Shown piece by piece: positions 37,334 to 45,902 of a stretch of DNA of 64,000 bases. Source of the DNA: Longilinea arvoryzae (GTDB taxonomy: Bacteria > Chloroflexota > Anaerolineae > Anaerolineales > Anaerolineaceae); the NCBI RefSeq assembly GCF_001050235.1, contig NZ_DF967972.1, forward strand, positions 2,865,901-2,929,900, in the 5' to 3' direction. Numbering within the stretch: position 1 is the first letter of the stretch; the number at the start of each line of letters is the position of its first letter. Position numbers and translations under genes: made by a program. A model generated the notes under the pieces. That model had not been told where the DNA came from. It saw only the letters and a list, made by a program, of their open reading frames with translations, and did not search any database.

Positions 37334-37834
37334 TTATTTCACAATTAATACCGGCAATATGGACATCATCCGATGGCCTTTTTCAACCTGGGTATTATCC
37401 TGGACGAAAACCGCCTCCACGACCCCGCTGAAGGGCGCCTTGATGTCCATTTGCATCTTCATCGACTCGAGCAGCAGAACGGTTTGCCCGGCCTTCACCT
37501 GTTCGCCGGGTTGCACGCATACCCGGATGACTTTGGCCGGCATGGGCGCTTTGATATCGCCCTGGTTCGCCGGAACAGCCTTGCGTGGGTTGCGCTGGTT
37601 TCGTTCGACCTGAATGCTGAAATACCGGCTGGCCATGGTTGCCAAAAATGCATCCTGCCCGCTGGCGCGGATATGCACCTCGCGCTGCGCCGAATCGGTT
37701 TGCAGCATGAAGTGGCCATTTTGATTGATCGGAGTGAGGCGGGCTTTGAACGGACGGCCGTTCACCCGAATCTGTTCACCCGCGACATCCACCTGATATT
37801 CTCGTTCACTGACTCTTACCAGATAAGTCGTCAT
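37334..37834 (-). CDS. Biotin carboxyl carrier protein of an acyl-CoA carboxylase
   Basis: A 166-aa carrier. Residues about 95-166 are a biotinyl domain with the biotin-accepting Lys in LLLESMKMQMDI and the usual APMPAKVIRV entry strand. The N-terminal 90 residues are an unusual small beta-rich domain (YLVRVSEREYQVDVAGEQIRV), as in carriers of methylmalonyl- and propionyl-CoA type enzymes. It lies 9 nt after the biotin carboxylase gene in a three-gene operon. Confidence 0.93.
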   Translation of the reverse strand: MTTYLVRVSEREYQVDVAGEQIRVNGRPFKARLTPINQNGHFMLQTDSAQREVHIRASGQDAFLATMASRYFSIQVERNQRNPRKAVPANQGDIKAPMPAKVIRVCVQPGEQVKAGQTVLLLESMKMQMDIKAPFSGVVEAVFVQDNTQVEKGHRMMSILPVLIVK

Positions 37835-37843
37835 TGCTACCTC

Positions 37844-39358
37844 CTAAGTTGGGTTGCCCATCTGTTCGCGCCATGCGGCGTATTTCCAATAATTCATGGA
37901 TCCTGGATGATCCGCAGATTGCGTCTGGTTCCGGCCTTCCTGACTGGCTAGAATGGCGACAGCCATGGCCACATCCTGTTCGATGAATTCATTTTCGACG
38001 TTATGCGGGGGCGTGAAATGATCGAGATAGGTCGTATCGGTGCGACCGGATTTGAAACTGCTGCTGTCGACGATCTGCTGCAGGAATTCAAGATCGGTGG
38101 GCACGCCGCCGATTTGAAATTCGCTCAATGCGCGTTTCATCCGTGTGACCGCCCGGCTGCGGTTTTCATCCCAGACGATGACCTTTGCCAGCAGCGAGTC
38201 GTAATCCGCCGTGACCGGCATACCCAGATACAGGCTGGAATCCACGCGTACACCTTGCCCGGCCGGTAATAACAGATGCGAAACCTCGCCGGTGGCTGGC
38301 AGAAAACTCTGGGAAGCATCCTCGGCCAATACCCGGGCCTCGATGGCGCTGCCGCGAATCATCAGGCCGGAAGATGAAAGAGTCATCTTGCCGCTGGCCG
38401 CCAACAGCAGTTGCTCGCGCACCAGATCCACGCCCGTGACCATTTCCGTGACCGGATGTTCGACCTGAACCCGTGGATTGACTTCGATGAAATAGAATTC
38501 ACCGTTCTTATCCAGCAAAAACTCCACCGTCCCCAATCCACGGTAATTCAACCGCCTGACCATCTTCAGGGCATTTTCATGAAACGCAAGGCGCAAGTTT
38601 TCAGGCAGGCGCGGCGCCGGGGCCTCCTCGATCAATTTCTGTCGGCGGCGCTGAATGGAACACTCGCGCTCCCCCAGGCAAACCACGTTTCCGGCGCCGT
38701 CCCCCAGGATTTGCACCTCGATATGTCGCGCGCCCTGGACAAGCGGCTCGAGGTATACAGCATCATTACCAAAAGCCGCCTGAGCTTCCATGCGCGCGGC
38801 CGCGATCATCGATTCAAGCTCGGTGGGGTTGTTGGCCAGTCGAATGCCGCGCCCACCGCCGCCGGCCACGGCCTTGATGAGCACCGGAAACACAACCTGA
38901 CTGGCCATCTGGGGTTCGATCGGGCCGTGATCCAGGGGTTGGTCCGGACCTGGCAACACCGGCAAGCCGGCTTCGCGAGCAATCCGGCGAGCCGCCAGTT
39001 TGTCTCCGGTCAGGGCCACGGTCTCGGGTCGGGGTCCGATGAAAATCATGCCGGCGTCTTCGACGGCCCTGGCAAATTCGGAATTCTCAGACAGGAACCC
39101 ATAACCCGGGTGAATGGCGCGCGCGCCGGTTTTCTTTGCGGCGGTCAGGACCGCGTCCATGTTCAAGTAACTGCTGGCGGCATCCGCCGGTCCGATGCAA
39201 ACCGCCTCATCCGCATACCGGCTGTGGAGCGCCTGTTCGTCGGCCTCGCTGTACACCGCCACCGATGGCATGCCCAGTTCGCGGCAACTCCGCAGGACAC
39301 GCAGGGCAATTTCGCCCCGATTGGCAACCAGGACTTTGAAATTCGCGGTTTCGTTCAT
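37844..39358 (-). CDS. Biotin carboxylase subunit of acyl-CoA carboxylase
   Basis: ATP-grasp enzyme of 504 aa that carboxylates carrier-bound biotin. Motifs: KVLVANRGEIALRVLR at the N terminus, IHPGYGFLSEN, the ATP loop AVAGGGGRGIRLA, RECSIQRRRQKLIEEAPAP and FIEVNPRVQVEHPVTEMVTG. Standard AccC/PccA length plus a tail. It overlaps the carboxyltransferase gene by 4 nt. Confidence 0.95.
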   Translation of the reverse strand: MNETANFKVLVANRGEIALRVLRSCRELGMPSVAVYSEADEQALHSRYADEAVCIGPADAASSYLNMDAVLTAAKKTGARAIHPGYGFLSENSEFARAVEDAGMIFIGPRPETVALTGDKLAARRIAREAGLPVLPGPDQPLDHGPIEPQMASQVVFPVLIKAVAGGGGRGIRLANNPTELESMIAAARMEAQAAFGNDAVYLEPLVQGARHIEVQILGDGAGNVVCLGERECSIQRRRQKLIEEAPAPRLPENLRLAFHENALKMVRRLNYRGLGTVEFLLDKNGEFYFIEVNPRVQVEHPVTEMVTGVDLVREQLLLAASGKMTLSSSGLMIRGSAIEARVLAEDASQSFLPATGEVSHLLLPAGQGVRVDSSLYLGMPVTADYDSLLAKVIVWDENRSRAVTRMKRALSEFQIGGVPTDLEFLQQIVDSSSFKSGRTDTTYLDHFTPPHNVENEFIEQDVAMAVAILASQEGRNQTQSADHPGSMNYWKYAAWREQMGNPT

Positions 39359-40953
39359 AGCGGGATGTTCCCATGCTTGCGCTGCGGAACGCTCTGGCGT
39401 TTGGTTTGCAGCGATTCCAGGCCGGCCAGCAGACGAATCCGCGTTTCTTCAGGCAGGATGACATCATCCAGGTAACCGCGCGAGGCTGCCACGTACGGGT
39501 TGGCCAGTTCATCGCGATAAAGCCGGGTCTTTTCCAGGCGCGTGGCTTCGGGATTCTCGGCTGCCTCGATTTCTTTGCGGAACACAATCTGAACCGCGCC
39601 TTCTGGCCCCATGACGGCAATTTCGGCATTCGGCCAGGCAAAGTTGAGGTCGCTGCGCAGGTGTTTGGAGCTCATCACGATATAAGCGCCGCCGTAAGCC
39701 TTGCGCATGATCAGGGCCAGCTTCGGCACCGTGGCTTCGGCGTAAGCATAAATCATCTTCGCCCCGTGCCGGATGATACCGTTGTGCTCTTGCTCGGTGC
39801 CGGGCAGGAATCCGGGCGTATCGATCAGGGTGATCAGCGGAATATGATAAGCATCGCAAAAGCGAATAAAGCGCGCCCCCTTGTCGGAGGCATTGATATC
39901 CAGCACCCCCGCCAGAACGGCCGGCTGGTTGGCAACGATACCCACCGGAGCGCCGTTCAAGCGGGCGAAACCGACCACCAGGTTTCCGGCGTATTCCGGC
40001 TGCACTTCCAGGAAAGTCTCGCGGTCAAAGACCACATCGATCACATCGTGGATGTCATAGGGGCGGTTGGGCTCCTCGGGAACGATGTGTTCGATTTCCA
40101 CCGTCAGGCGATTTGGATCGTCCTGAGTCTGCACCACGGGCGGCTGTTCCAAATTGTTGGAGGGCAGATACGATAGCAGCCAGCGCACCTGCTGTAAAAG
40201 CTGTTCTTCGTCCGGCGCGGTGAAATGGGCCACGCCGCTCTTGGAGTGGTGAACCGCCGCGCTGCCCAGCGTGTCGAAATCGACGTCTTCATGGGTCACC
40301 GCCCGCACCACCTCGGGCCCGGTGATGAACATGTACGCGTTTTTCTCGGTCATGAAGACGAAGTCTGTGATGCCCGGCGAATAGACGGCGCCGCCGGCGC
40401 AGGGTCCCAGGATCACGGATATCTGCGGGATCACGCCGCTGGCGCGGGTATTTCGGTAAAAAATTTCACCATACGCCGCCAGAGAATCGACGCCCTCCTG
40501 GATGCGCGCTCCGCCCGAATCGTTCATGCCGATCAGCGGCGCGCCGTTCTGGATGGCCAGGTCCATGACCTTGGTGATCTTCCGGCCGTGGCTTTCGCCG
40601 AGTGAACCGCCCAGAACCGTAAAATCCTGGGCATAGACATACACCAGCCGCCCATCGACTTTTCCCCAACCGGTGACCACCCCGTCGCCCAACGGATGGG
40701 ATTTATCCATTCCCAGACCGGTTGCCCGGTGGGTCACAAAAACGTCCATCTCCTGAAACGTTCCCGGATCCAGGAGCAGATCGATTCGTTCTCGGGCGGT
40801 TTTCTTCCCACGCGAGTGTTGTTTTTCGATTTGAGCTTCACCGCCGCCCAATTTGGCTGCCTTACGTTTTGCTTCGAGGATGTTTTTTGCGCTCATTTTC
40901 CAATGGTCAATTCTGGGATCAACGAATAAGCGGTTCAGGATACCCATTTCCAT
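39355..40953 (-). CDS. Acyl-CoA carboxylase carboxyltransferase subunit (PccB/MmdA type)
   Basis: A 532-aa single-chain carboxyltransferase of the propionyl-CoA carboxylase or methylmalonyl-CoA decarboxylase type. Seen: GKKTARERIDLLLDPGTF, GGSLGESHGRKI, GMNDSGGARIQEGVDSL and GPCAGGAVYSP in the N half, with NQPAVLAGVLDINASDKGARF and RKAYGGAYIVMSSKHL in the C half, the two crotonase domains. I start at the ATG at 40953 behind AGGTG; a GTG at 40965 and an ATG at 40896 are alternatives. With the carrier and biotin carboxylase it makes a complete enzyme. No membrane decarboxylase beta subunit is near, so a carboxylase is more likely than a sodium pump. Confidence 0.93.
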   Translation of the reverse strand: MEMGILNRLFVDPRIDHWKMSAKNILEAKRKAAKLGGGEAQIEKQHSRGKKTARERIDLLLDPGTFQEMDVFVTHRATGLGMDKSHPLGDGVVTGWGKVDGRLVYVYAQDFTVLGGSLGESHGRKITKVMDLAIQNGAPLIGMNDSGGARIQEGVDSLAAYGEIFYRNTRASGVIPQISVILGPCAGGAVYSPGITDFVFMTEKNAYMFITGPEVVRAVTHEDVDFDTLGSAAVHHSKSGVAHFTAPDEEQLLQQVRWLLSYLPSNNLEQPPVVQTQDDPNRLTVEIEHIVPEEPNRPYDIHDVIDVVFDRETFLEVQPEYAGNLVVGFARLNGAPVGIVANQPAVLAGVLDINASDKGARFIRFCDAYHIPLITLIDTPGFLPGTEQEHNGIIRHGAKMIYAYAEATVPKLALIMRKAYGGAYIVMSSKHLRSDLNFAWPNAEIAVMGPEGAVQIVFRKEIEAAENPEATRLEKTRLYRDELANPYVAASRGYLDDVILPEETRIRLLAGLESLQTKRQSVPQRKHGNIPL

Positions 40954-41105
40954 GTTTTGATTCACCTACGCCGATCTTTCTGGTTCCTGAATGGCCGCTG
41001 TGATGTATAACACGCTGATCCCGTGATCGTTACAGGTCAATACCTGAAATCCCAACTGGATTCCAATACCAATAGTAAAATTTAATCGAATAGACCGTCA
41101 AAGAC

Positions 41106-41122
41106 TCTCAACAATATTGAGA
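41106..41122. promoter_or_regulatory. Palindromic operator-like site before the GH3 gene
   Basis: TCTCAA-CAATA-TTGAGA is a perfect inverted repeat with outer AGAC/GTCT extensions, 53 nt before the beta-glucosidase ATG. It could be a repressor operator (LacI/GntR size) or an RNA hairpin. No regulator gene lies next to it. Confidence 0.45.
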
Positions 41123-41174
41123 TCGTCTATCATTTTCGATCAAGAAACTACTCCGCAGGTAAAGGACACCAATT

Positions 41175-43649
41175 ATGAGTGACACGCCCACAAATAACGA
41201 CCCGGATATCGAGGTCGAACGGCTATTACAGGCTTTGACGATGCAGGAAAAAATCCTCCTACTCTCCGGCCGGGATGCCTGGCGCACCGCCGCCATCCCT
41301 CGCCTGGGGATCGAATCGCTGACCATGACGGACGGGCCGCACGGGGTTCGGTCTGACCTCCCCGAAGCCGGACGGAAGGCAGGTTTTACGACGGTGTTTC
41401 CAACCGGCGTGTCGATGGCAGCTTCCTGGAATCCAGATTTGATCGAGGAAGTCGGCGTTGTTTTGGGCGAAGAAACCCTGGCCATGGACTGTGATATTTT
41501 GTTGGGACCCTGCGTGAACATCGTTCGCCATCCGCTGGCCGGTCGGAATTTCGAGTCCTATTCCGAAGACCCCTACCTGTCCGGAGAAATCGGGGTTGCC
41601 TACGTGAAGGGTGTTCAAAGCCAGGGCGCGGGCGTTTCGCTCAAGCATTTTGCCGCCAATAATCAGGAAATCGAACGCATGCGCGGCAATTCGATCGTCG
41701 ACGAACGAACCCTGCGCGAAATCTACCTGCCCCAATTCGAGAGTGTTGTCAAAAAGGCCCAACCCTGGACGGTGATGTGTTCCTATAACCGCCTGAACGG
41801 CGAATATGCCAGTCAGAACCGGCATCTGCTGAGCGATATCTTGAAAGGGGAATGGGGTTATCCGGGACCGGTGATTTCGGATTGGGGTGCGGTGCACGCC
41901 ACGGCTGCGCCGCTCAATGCCGGCCTGGACCTGGAGATGCCCGGTCCGGCAAAATGGTTGGGCGCACTCCTGTCCGAAGCCGTGGTTACCTGGCAGGTGG
42001 ATGAAAAGGCCATCGATCAGGCCGTTCGCCGCATCCTGCGGCTGGTCGTCAAACGCCGGGCTAATCCCAGGGCAAAATCCGCCGCCAACACCCCCGAGCA
42101 TCAAGCCGTCGCCCGTCGCCTCGCCGAAGAAGCCGCCACCCTGCTGAAGAACGACCGGGCGCTGCTGCCGCTGGATCGCAATCGCATCCATCGCCTGGCC
42201 GTGATCGGGCCGAATGCGGCCGAATGCCGCATCGGCGGCGGCGGGAGCTCGTTCGCCATTCCACCCTACCGGGTCAGCCCGCTGGAAGGGTTGAAGAACC
42301 TTTTGGGCGATTCGGTGGAGATCCTTTACGAAAAAGGCTGCGACAACGCCATCGCCATCCCGGTGGTTCTGCCGGATTATCTGCACACCCCGGATGGCAG
42401 CTCGACCGGTTTGTTGGGTGAGTTCTTCACCAACCTGGACCTGAAAGGCGCGCCGGCCCTTTCGCGTCCTTATCCGCTGGCCTCATTCTGGTGGTACGGT
42501 TCATCACCCGCTGAAAACATTCCATTGGAGCGTTTTGCCGTGCGGTGGACCGGAACCTTAAGCGTTCCGGAAGGCGGTCATTATCGAATCCAACTCTATA
42601 ACTCGGCCAGAGCGCGCCTGTACATCGATGAACGGCTGATCCTCGAGACGCACGCGGACGAATTCGACCTGCTGACCAATGCCTTCGCCAGCCAGACTGC
42701 AAGTCTTGATCTGGTCGCAGGCCAGAAGTCCAACCTGCGCATCGAATTCATCAAAGACAGCCGCGAGCCGTTCGCAAACGTGCAACTGCGCCTGGCGCGT
42801 TACTACCGGCCCGATGAAGACCAGCGCATGACCAAAGCAGTCACATTGGCGCGCCAGTGCGACGCGGCTGTCATTTTTGCAGGCTATCCCGAGCAGCATG
42901 AGCAGGAAGGCGGCGACCGCCCCGATCTGGAATTGACCGGCCCGCAAACCGAGCTGATCCGCACCGTTGCCGCGGCTAACCCGAACACAGTGGTCGTGCT
43001 CAACAGCGGCTCGCCGGTTACCATGCTCTGGCTGGATGATGTTTCGGCCGTACTTCAGGCCTATTATCCCGGCATGGAGGGCGGAAATGCTGTTGCCAGG
43101 ATTCTCTTTGGCGATGTCAATCCATCCGGGAAGCTCAGCGTCACCTACCCCCGACGGCTGGAAGATACGCCGGCTTACGATAATTACCCGGGCAGGCGTG
43201 AGGTCCGCTACGGAGAAGGCATCTTCGTCGGTTACCGGTATTACGACCAACGCGACATCGAACCCCTATTCCCCTTCGGGCACGGCCTGTCTTATACCGA
43301 ATTCGAATATCTGGATGCCAATATTGACTATACGAAGGGTCGGTTCCCGATATCCGTCCGCGCAACCATCAAGAACATCGGCAAATGCGCCGGCAAGGAG
43401 GTCGTGCAGGTCTACGTGGCCGATCTTCAGGCTTCGCTGCCCCGGCCGCCCAAGGAACTTAAGGGATTTCGCAAAATCGAATTGCAGCCCGGACAAACCC
43501 GCGCGGTGGAATTCGAACTCGATGAGCGCGCCTTCTCGTTCTACGATCCGGTGCAAAAGCAGTGGCGCTGGGAACCCGGTGAATTCGAAATTCTCCTCGG
43601 CTCCTCGTCGCGAGATATTCGCCAACGGTGTCGCCTGACACTGGAATGA
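41175..43649 (+). CDS. Glycoside hydrolase family 3 beta-glucosidase with PA14 domain
   Basis: An 824-aa retaining glycosidase. The N-terminal GH3 barrel runs to about residue 300 with the nucleophile Asp in VISDWGAVHA and substrate residues in SLKHFAANNQE. The second GH3 domain is interrupted by a PA14 module (about 415-545, GLLGEFFTNLDLKG, RWTGTLSVPEGG). The likely acid/base Glu lies in HEQEGGDRPDLEL. A fibronectin III-like domain ends the protein. No signal peptide, so it is cytosolic and needs imported oligosaccharides. Transcribed alone. Confidence 0.95.
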   Translation: MSDTPTNNDPDIEVERLLQALTMQEKILLLSGRDAWRTAAIPRLGIESLTMTDGPHGVRSDLPEAGRKAGFTTVFPTGVSMAASWNPDLIEEVGVVLGEETLAMDCDILLGPCVNIVRHPLAGRNFESYSEDPYLSGEIGVAYVKGVQSQGAGVSLKHFAANNQEIERMRGNSIVDERTLREIYLPQFESVVKKAQPWTVMCSYNRLNGEYASQNRHLLSDILKGEWGYPGPVISDWGAVHATAAPLNAGLDLEMPGPAKWLGALLSEAVVTWQVDEKAIDQAVRRILRLVVKRRANPRAKSAANTPEHQAVARRLAEEAATLLKNDRALLPLDRNRIHRLAVIGPNAAECRIGGGGSSFAIPPYRVSPLEGLKNLLGDSVEILYEKGCDNAIAIPVVLPDYLHTPDGSSTGLLGEFFTNLDLKGAPALSRPYPLASFWWYGSSPAENIPLERFAVRWTGTLSVPEGGHYRIQLYNSARARLYIDERLILETHADEFDLLTNAFASQTASLDLVAGQKSNLRIEFIKDSREPFANVQLRLARYYRPDEDQRMTKAVTLARQCDAAVIFAGYPEQHEQEGGDRPDLELTGPQTELIRTVAAANPNTVVVLNSGSPVTMLWLDDVSAVLQAYYPGMEGGNAVARILFGDVNPSGKLSVTYPRRLEDTPAYDNYPGRREVRYGEGIFVGYRYYDQRDIEPLFPFGHGLSYTEFEYLDANIDYTKGRFPISVRATIKNIGKCAGKEVVQVYVADLQASLPRPPKELKGFRKIELQPGQTRAVEFELDERAFSFYDPVQKQWRWEPGEFEILLGSSSRDIRQRCRLTLE

Positions 43650-43674
43650 TCGACCCGCCGGTCGACCGGTATTT

Positions 43675-43887
43675 TCAGGCTGGCGCCAACGGATACCCCA
43701 GGTCTTTTGCCGCCTGGAGGATCCGGGCTTCGCTTACCAGGCGTTCGTCGAATTCGATTTCCAGGGTCTGCTGGTGATAACTGGCATAGATCTGTTGAAT
43801 CCCGGATAAATCGTCCTCCAGCCCTTCCAGGACCATTTTGCAATTCGGGCAGTGCATGTCCGGAACGCGATATTTTCTCTTCTCCAT
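43675..43887 (-). CDS. Heavy-metal-associated (HMA) domain protein
   Basis: A 70-aa CopZ-like metal chaperone. The metal site is MHCPNCKM, a CxxC loop in the ferredoxin-like HMA fold (later ASYHQQTLEIEFDE, AAKDLGYPL). AAAGGA precedes the ATG at 43887, 10 nt after the stop of the membrane protein gene, so both form one operon. Likely carries Cu(I) to or from that protein. Confidence 0.9.
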   Translation of the reverse strand: MEKRKYRVPDMHCPNCKMVLEGLEDDLSGIQQIYASYHQQTLEIEFDERLVSEARILQAAKDLGYPLAPA

Positions 43888-43897
43888 GGAAAATCCT

Positions 43898-44968
43898 TTA
43901 TTGAAAAACGATCTCACCCGTATACATGCCCATCGAGCAGGTAAAAGTCAATTTACCCGCTTTTTGGGGTGGAATTTCCACGATCTCCGTGCCCGACGCC
44001 GGCAGAAGCTTGGCGATCTCCAAAGCCGGGATGGTGAACGCGCGCGCACAACTGTGGACGTCATCGGTCACCAGCTCCAATCGAATGGGCACTCCCGCCT
44101 GGGCGTAGATGATGTTGGGTGAATAGCGCGAATTTTCCACATGAATTTGCACCACCGCGCTCTCATTCCCCCCGACCAGACTGGCCTGTTGGGCCGAATT
44201 CGGCGAGATCAAACGCGTGATCGAGACCGGGGAACCAAGCAGGTTCAACCCGCTGTCCATCGATATCAATCCCAGGGCCAGCACCAAAACAGCCGTCAGA
44301 GTGAGGAAACCGCGCTCCAACCGGGTTCCCAGCCGGGTGAATAGATAAGCCAGGACGAAGAACACCGGGGATGTGCCCAGGGTAAAGGCGAACATCAGCA
44401 GCGCGCCCTGCACCGGATGCCCCGCGCCCAACGCCAGGGCCATGATCGCCTGAGTGACGCCGCAGGGGATGAAAACCGTCAAAAGGCCCAGAAAAGCCGG
44501 GGTGACGAAATCGTCCCGGCTGTTGCGCGCCGTTCGCCGGATGAAACGCGTGATGAAAGAGGGCGGTTCGAAAGAAAAATAGCGGAAGATCGGATGGACG
44601 TTCAACATGCGCAGCGCATTGCCCAGCATGAAAGCGCCAATTGCCAGTTGAAACCAGCCGCGCACCGTCGGGGTCAACTGGAATGCTGAACCAACCCACC
44701 CCAGCAGAAAACCGACGCCCGTGTACACTGCCAGTTTGGCAAGCAGAAAAATCAGGATGGCCGCCGCGGACCGCCCGTTTTGGATCGATCCATCCCGAGC
44801 GCCCTCCGTCTGGCGTCCTTTTTTGCCAGCCTTGCTTGCGATCGAGCGCTCGACGTCCTTTTCCACCTGACGAGCAATGGAGGAAGTCAATAATCCACCC
44901 TGCACGGCCAGGCAACTCAATCCGCCGGTTGTCAAACCCGTAATAAACGCAGCCAAATAGTCAACCAC
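43898..44968 (-). CDS. TauE/DsbD-like membrane protein fused to a cupredoxin-like domain
   Basis: A 356-aa protein. Six to seven helices resemble the TauE/SafE and CcdA/DsbD transmembrane fold (TGLTTGGLSCLAVQGG and FIPCGVTQAIMALALGAGHP are the paired Gly/Pro-rich half-helices; the second has a Cys). The last 90 residues form a cupredoxin-like domain with possible copper ligands His and Cys in DDVHSCARAF and Cys/Met in FTCSMGMYTGE. With the HMA chaperone next door, copper transfer or detoxification is the best guess. Similar fusions are found near cytochrome oxidase genes. Confidence 0.85.
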   Translation of the reverse strand: MVDYLAAFITGLTTGGLSCLAVQGGLLTSSIARQVEKDVERSIASKAGKKGRQTEGARDGSIQNGRSAAAILIFLLAKLAVYTGVGFLLGWVGSAFQLTPTVRGWFQLAIGAFMLGNALRMLNVHPIFRYFSFEPPSFITRFIRRTARNSRDDFVTPAFLGLLTVFIPCGVTQAIMALALGAGHPVQGALLMFAFTLGTSPVFFVLAYLFTRLGTRLERGFLTLTAVLVLALGLISMDSGLNLLGSPVSITRLISPNSAQQASLVGGNESAVVQIHVENSRYSPNIIYAQAGVPIRLELVTDDVHSCARAFTIPALEIAKLLPASGTEIVEIPPQKAGKLTFTCSMGMYTGEIVFQ

Positions 44969-45125
44969 ACTGTCCTCTGGATAGCAATAATTTGACTATG
45001 TTACTCGAATTACGAATCAAATACAAGGGATGATGATCATTCCTTTGTAATCCGATTCTGAGTCTGCATATTACGAAACTTCTACCGGGCTAATTTTGGA
45101 AAAATCTGGGTTTTGAGTCTAGAGT

Positions 45126-45578
45126 CTATGAATTGGGTTCGATGGGAATGTTGGGTAATTTTGACCAGGGCGGCGTGCCCTCTCCGGCCAATTCCTGCTC
45201 GAGTTTCTTGATAGCGGCCAATAACTGTTGCGGGGGTTCGCTCTTGCACATAAAAGCATCCGCTCCGGCTCGGAGCGCAGCGGATTTTACTTCCGGCGAG
45301 GTGCTAAGGACCATGACTTTTGCCTTTGGGGCAATGGCTTTCAATGCGACCATGACCTTATCCAGGCGTTGATGATCGGTGCTCATCGGGGTAATCCGCA
45401 TGCCTGGCAGACCCCAATCCACCAGGATGACCCTGGGGTTAGCCGATCGAGCCCGGTTGATCAATTCGATGGCGCTGGCGGCTTCAGCCACAACGATCCA
45501 GGTCGTTGAATCTTCTTCGAGAAGCAAACGTAGAGCCGCTCGAACCTCGGGATGAGAATCTGCTATCATGATGCGCAT
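45126..45578 (-). CDS. Single-domain response regulator
   Basis: A 150-aa receiver domain. The acidic pocket is MIADSHP, the phosphorylation site Asp is in VILVDWGLPG, the Ser/Thr is in VMVLSTSPE and the Lys in DAFMCKSEPP. There is no output domain; a short Pro-rich tail ends the protein. I start at ATG 45578; upstream codons look non-coding. No histidine kinase lies next to it. Confidence 0.85.
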   Translation of the reverse strand: MRIMIADSHPEVRAALRLLLEEDSTTWIVVAEAASAIELINRARSANPRVILVDWGLPGMRITPMSTDHQRLDKVMVALKAIAPKAKVMVLSTSPEVKSAALRAGADAFMCKSEPPQQLLAAIKKLEQELAGEGTPPWSKLPNIPIEPNS

Positions 45579-45731
45579 AGGTTCTACCAGTATATCAGGA
45601 TTTGATTTTCCGACCCTCGCAAACGAGGGGTTATATAGGATAAATATTACCCCATCCAATTCGAAAATTGCAATGAACCGGAATCATTTTTTCGCTACCC
45701 TTCAAATCTGATTGAAAATCCTCGAAGAACT

Positions 45732-45759
45732 TTGCTCCGGGTAATAATTATGGTAAGAT
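45732..45759 (+). promoter_or_regulatory. Promoter of the ABC-F attenuation leader
   Basis: TTGCTC (45732-45737), a 16-nt spacer and TAAGAT (45754-45759) with an extended -10 TGG. Confidence 0.65.
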
Positions 45760-45789
45760 TGCGGCAAGTAATCAGAGATCGGAAATTCG

Positions 45790-45810
45790 ATGACAGATAA
45801 CACTCTCTAA
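45790..45810 (+). CDS. Six-codon leader peptide (MTDNTL)
   Basis: ATG at 45790 to TAA at 45808, with GGA upstream. It lies between the promoter and a terminator in front of an ABC-F gene, the usual place of a leader peptide that senses stalled ribosomes. Confidence 0.5.
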   Translation: MTDNTL

Positions 45811-45828
45811 TTTTCACGTTTTTGGGAA

Positions 45829-45888
45829 ACAGCAAGCCTGTTTTGATTCTTCAGGCCGAGGGCTGTCGCCCTCGGTTTTCGTTTTTTT
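45829..45888 (+). promoter_or_regulatory. Attenuator with alternative antiterminator
   Basis: The terminator stem CCGAGGGC/GCCCTCGG (45856-45875) is followed by TTTTCGTTTTTTT and ends 14 nt before the ABC-F ATG. The alternative fold pairs ACAGC (45829-45833) with GCTGT (45862-45866) and GCCTG (45836-45840) with CAGGC (45852-45856). It uses bases of the left terminator arm, so the two folds exclude each other. Confidence 0.8.
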
Positions 45889-45902
45889 CCATTAGAGGTG
45901 TT

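Noticed and set aside
38411..39475. 354-codon plus-strand frame across the biotin carboxylase gene
   Set aside because: It is antisense to biotin carboxylase and carboxyltransferase, both with clear motifs.
41259..42386. 375-codon minus-strand frame inside the GH3 gene
   Set aside because: It is antisense to a complete, well conserved enzyme gene and shows no family motif.
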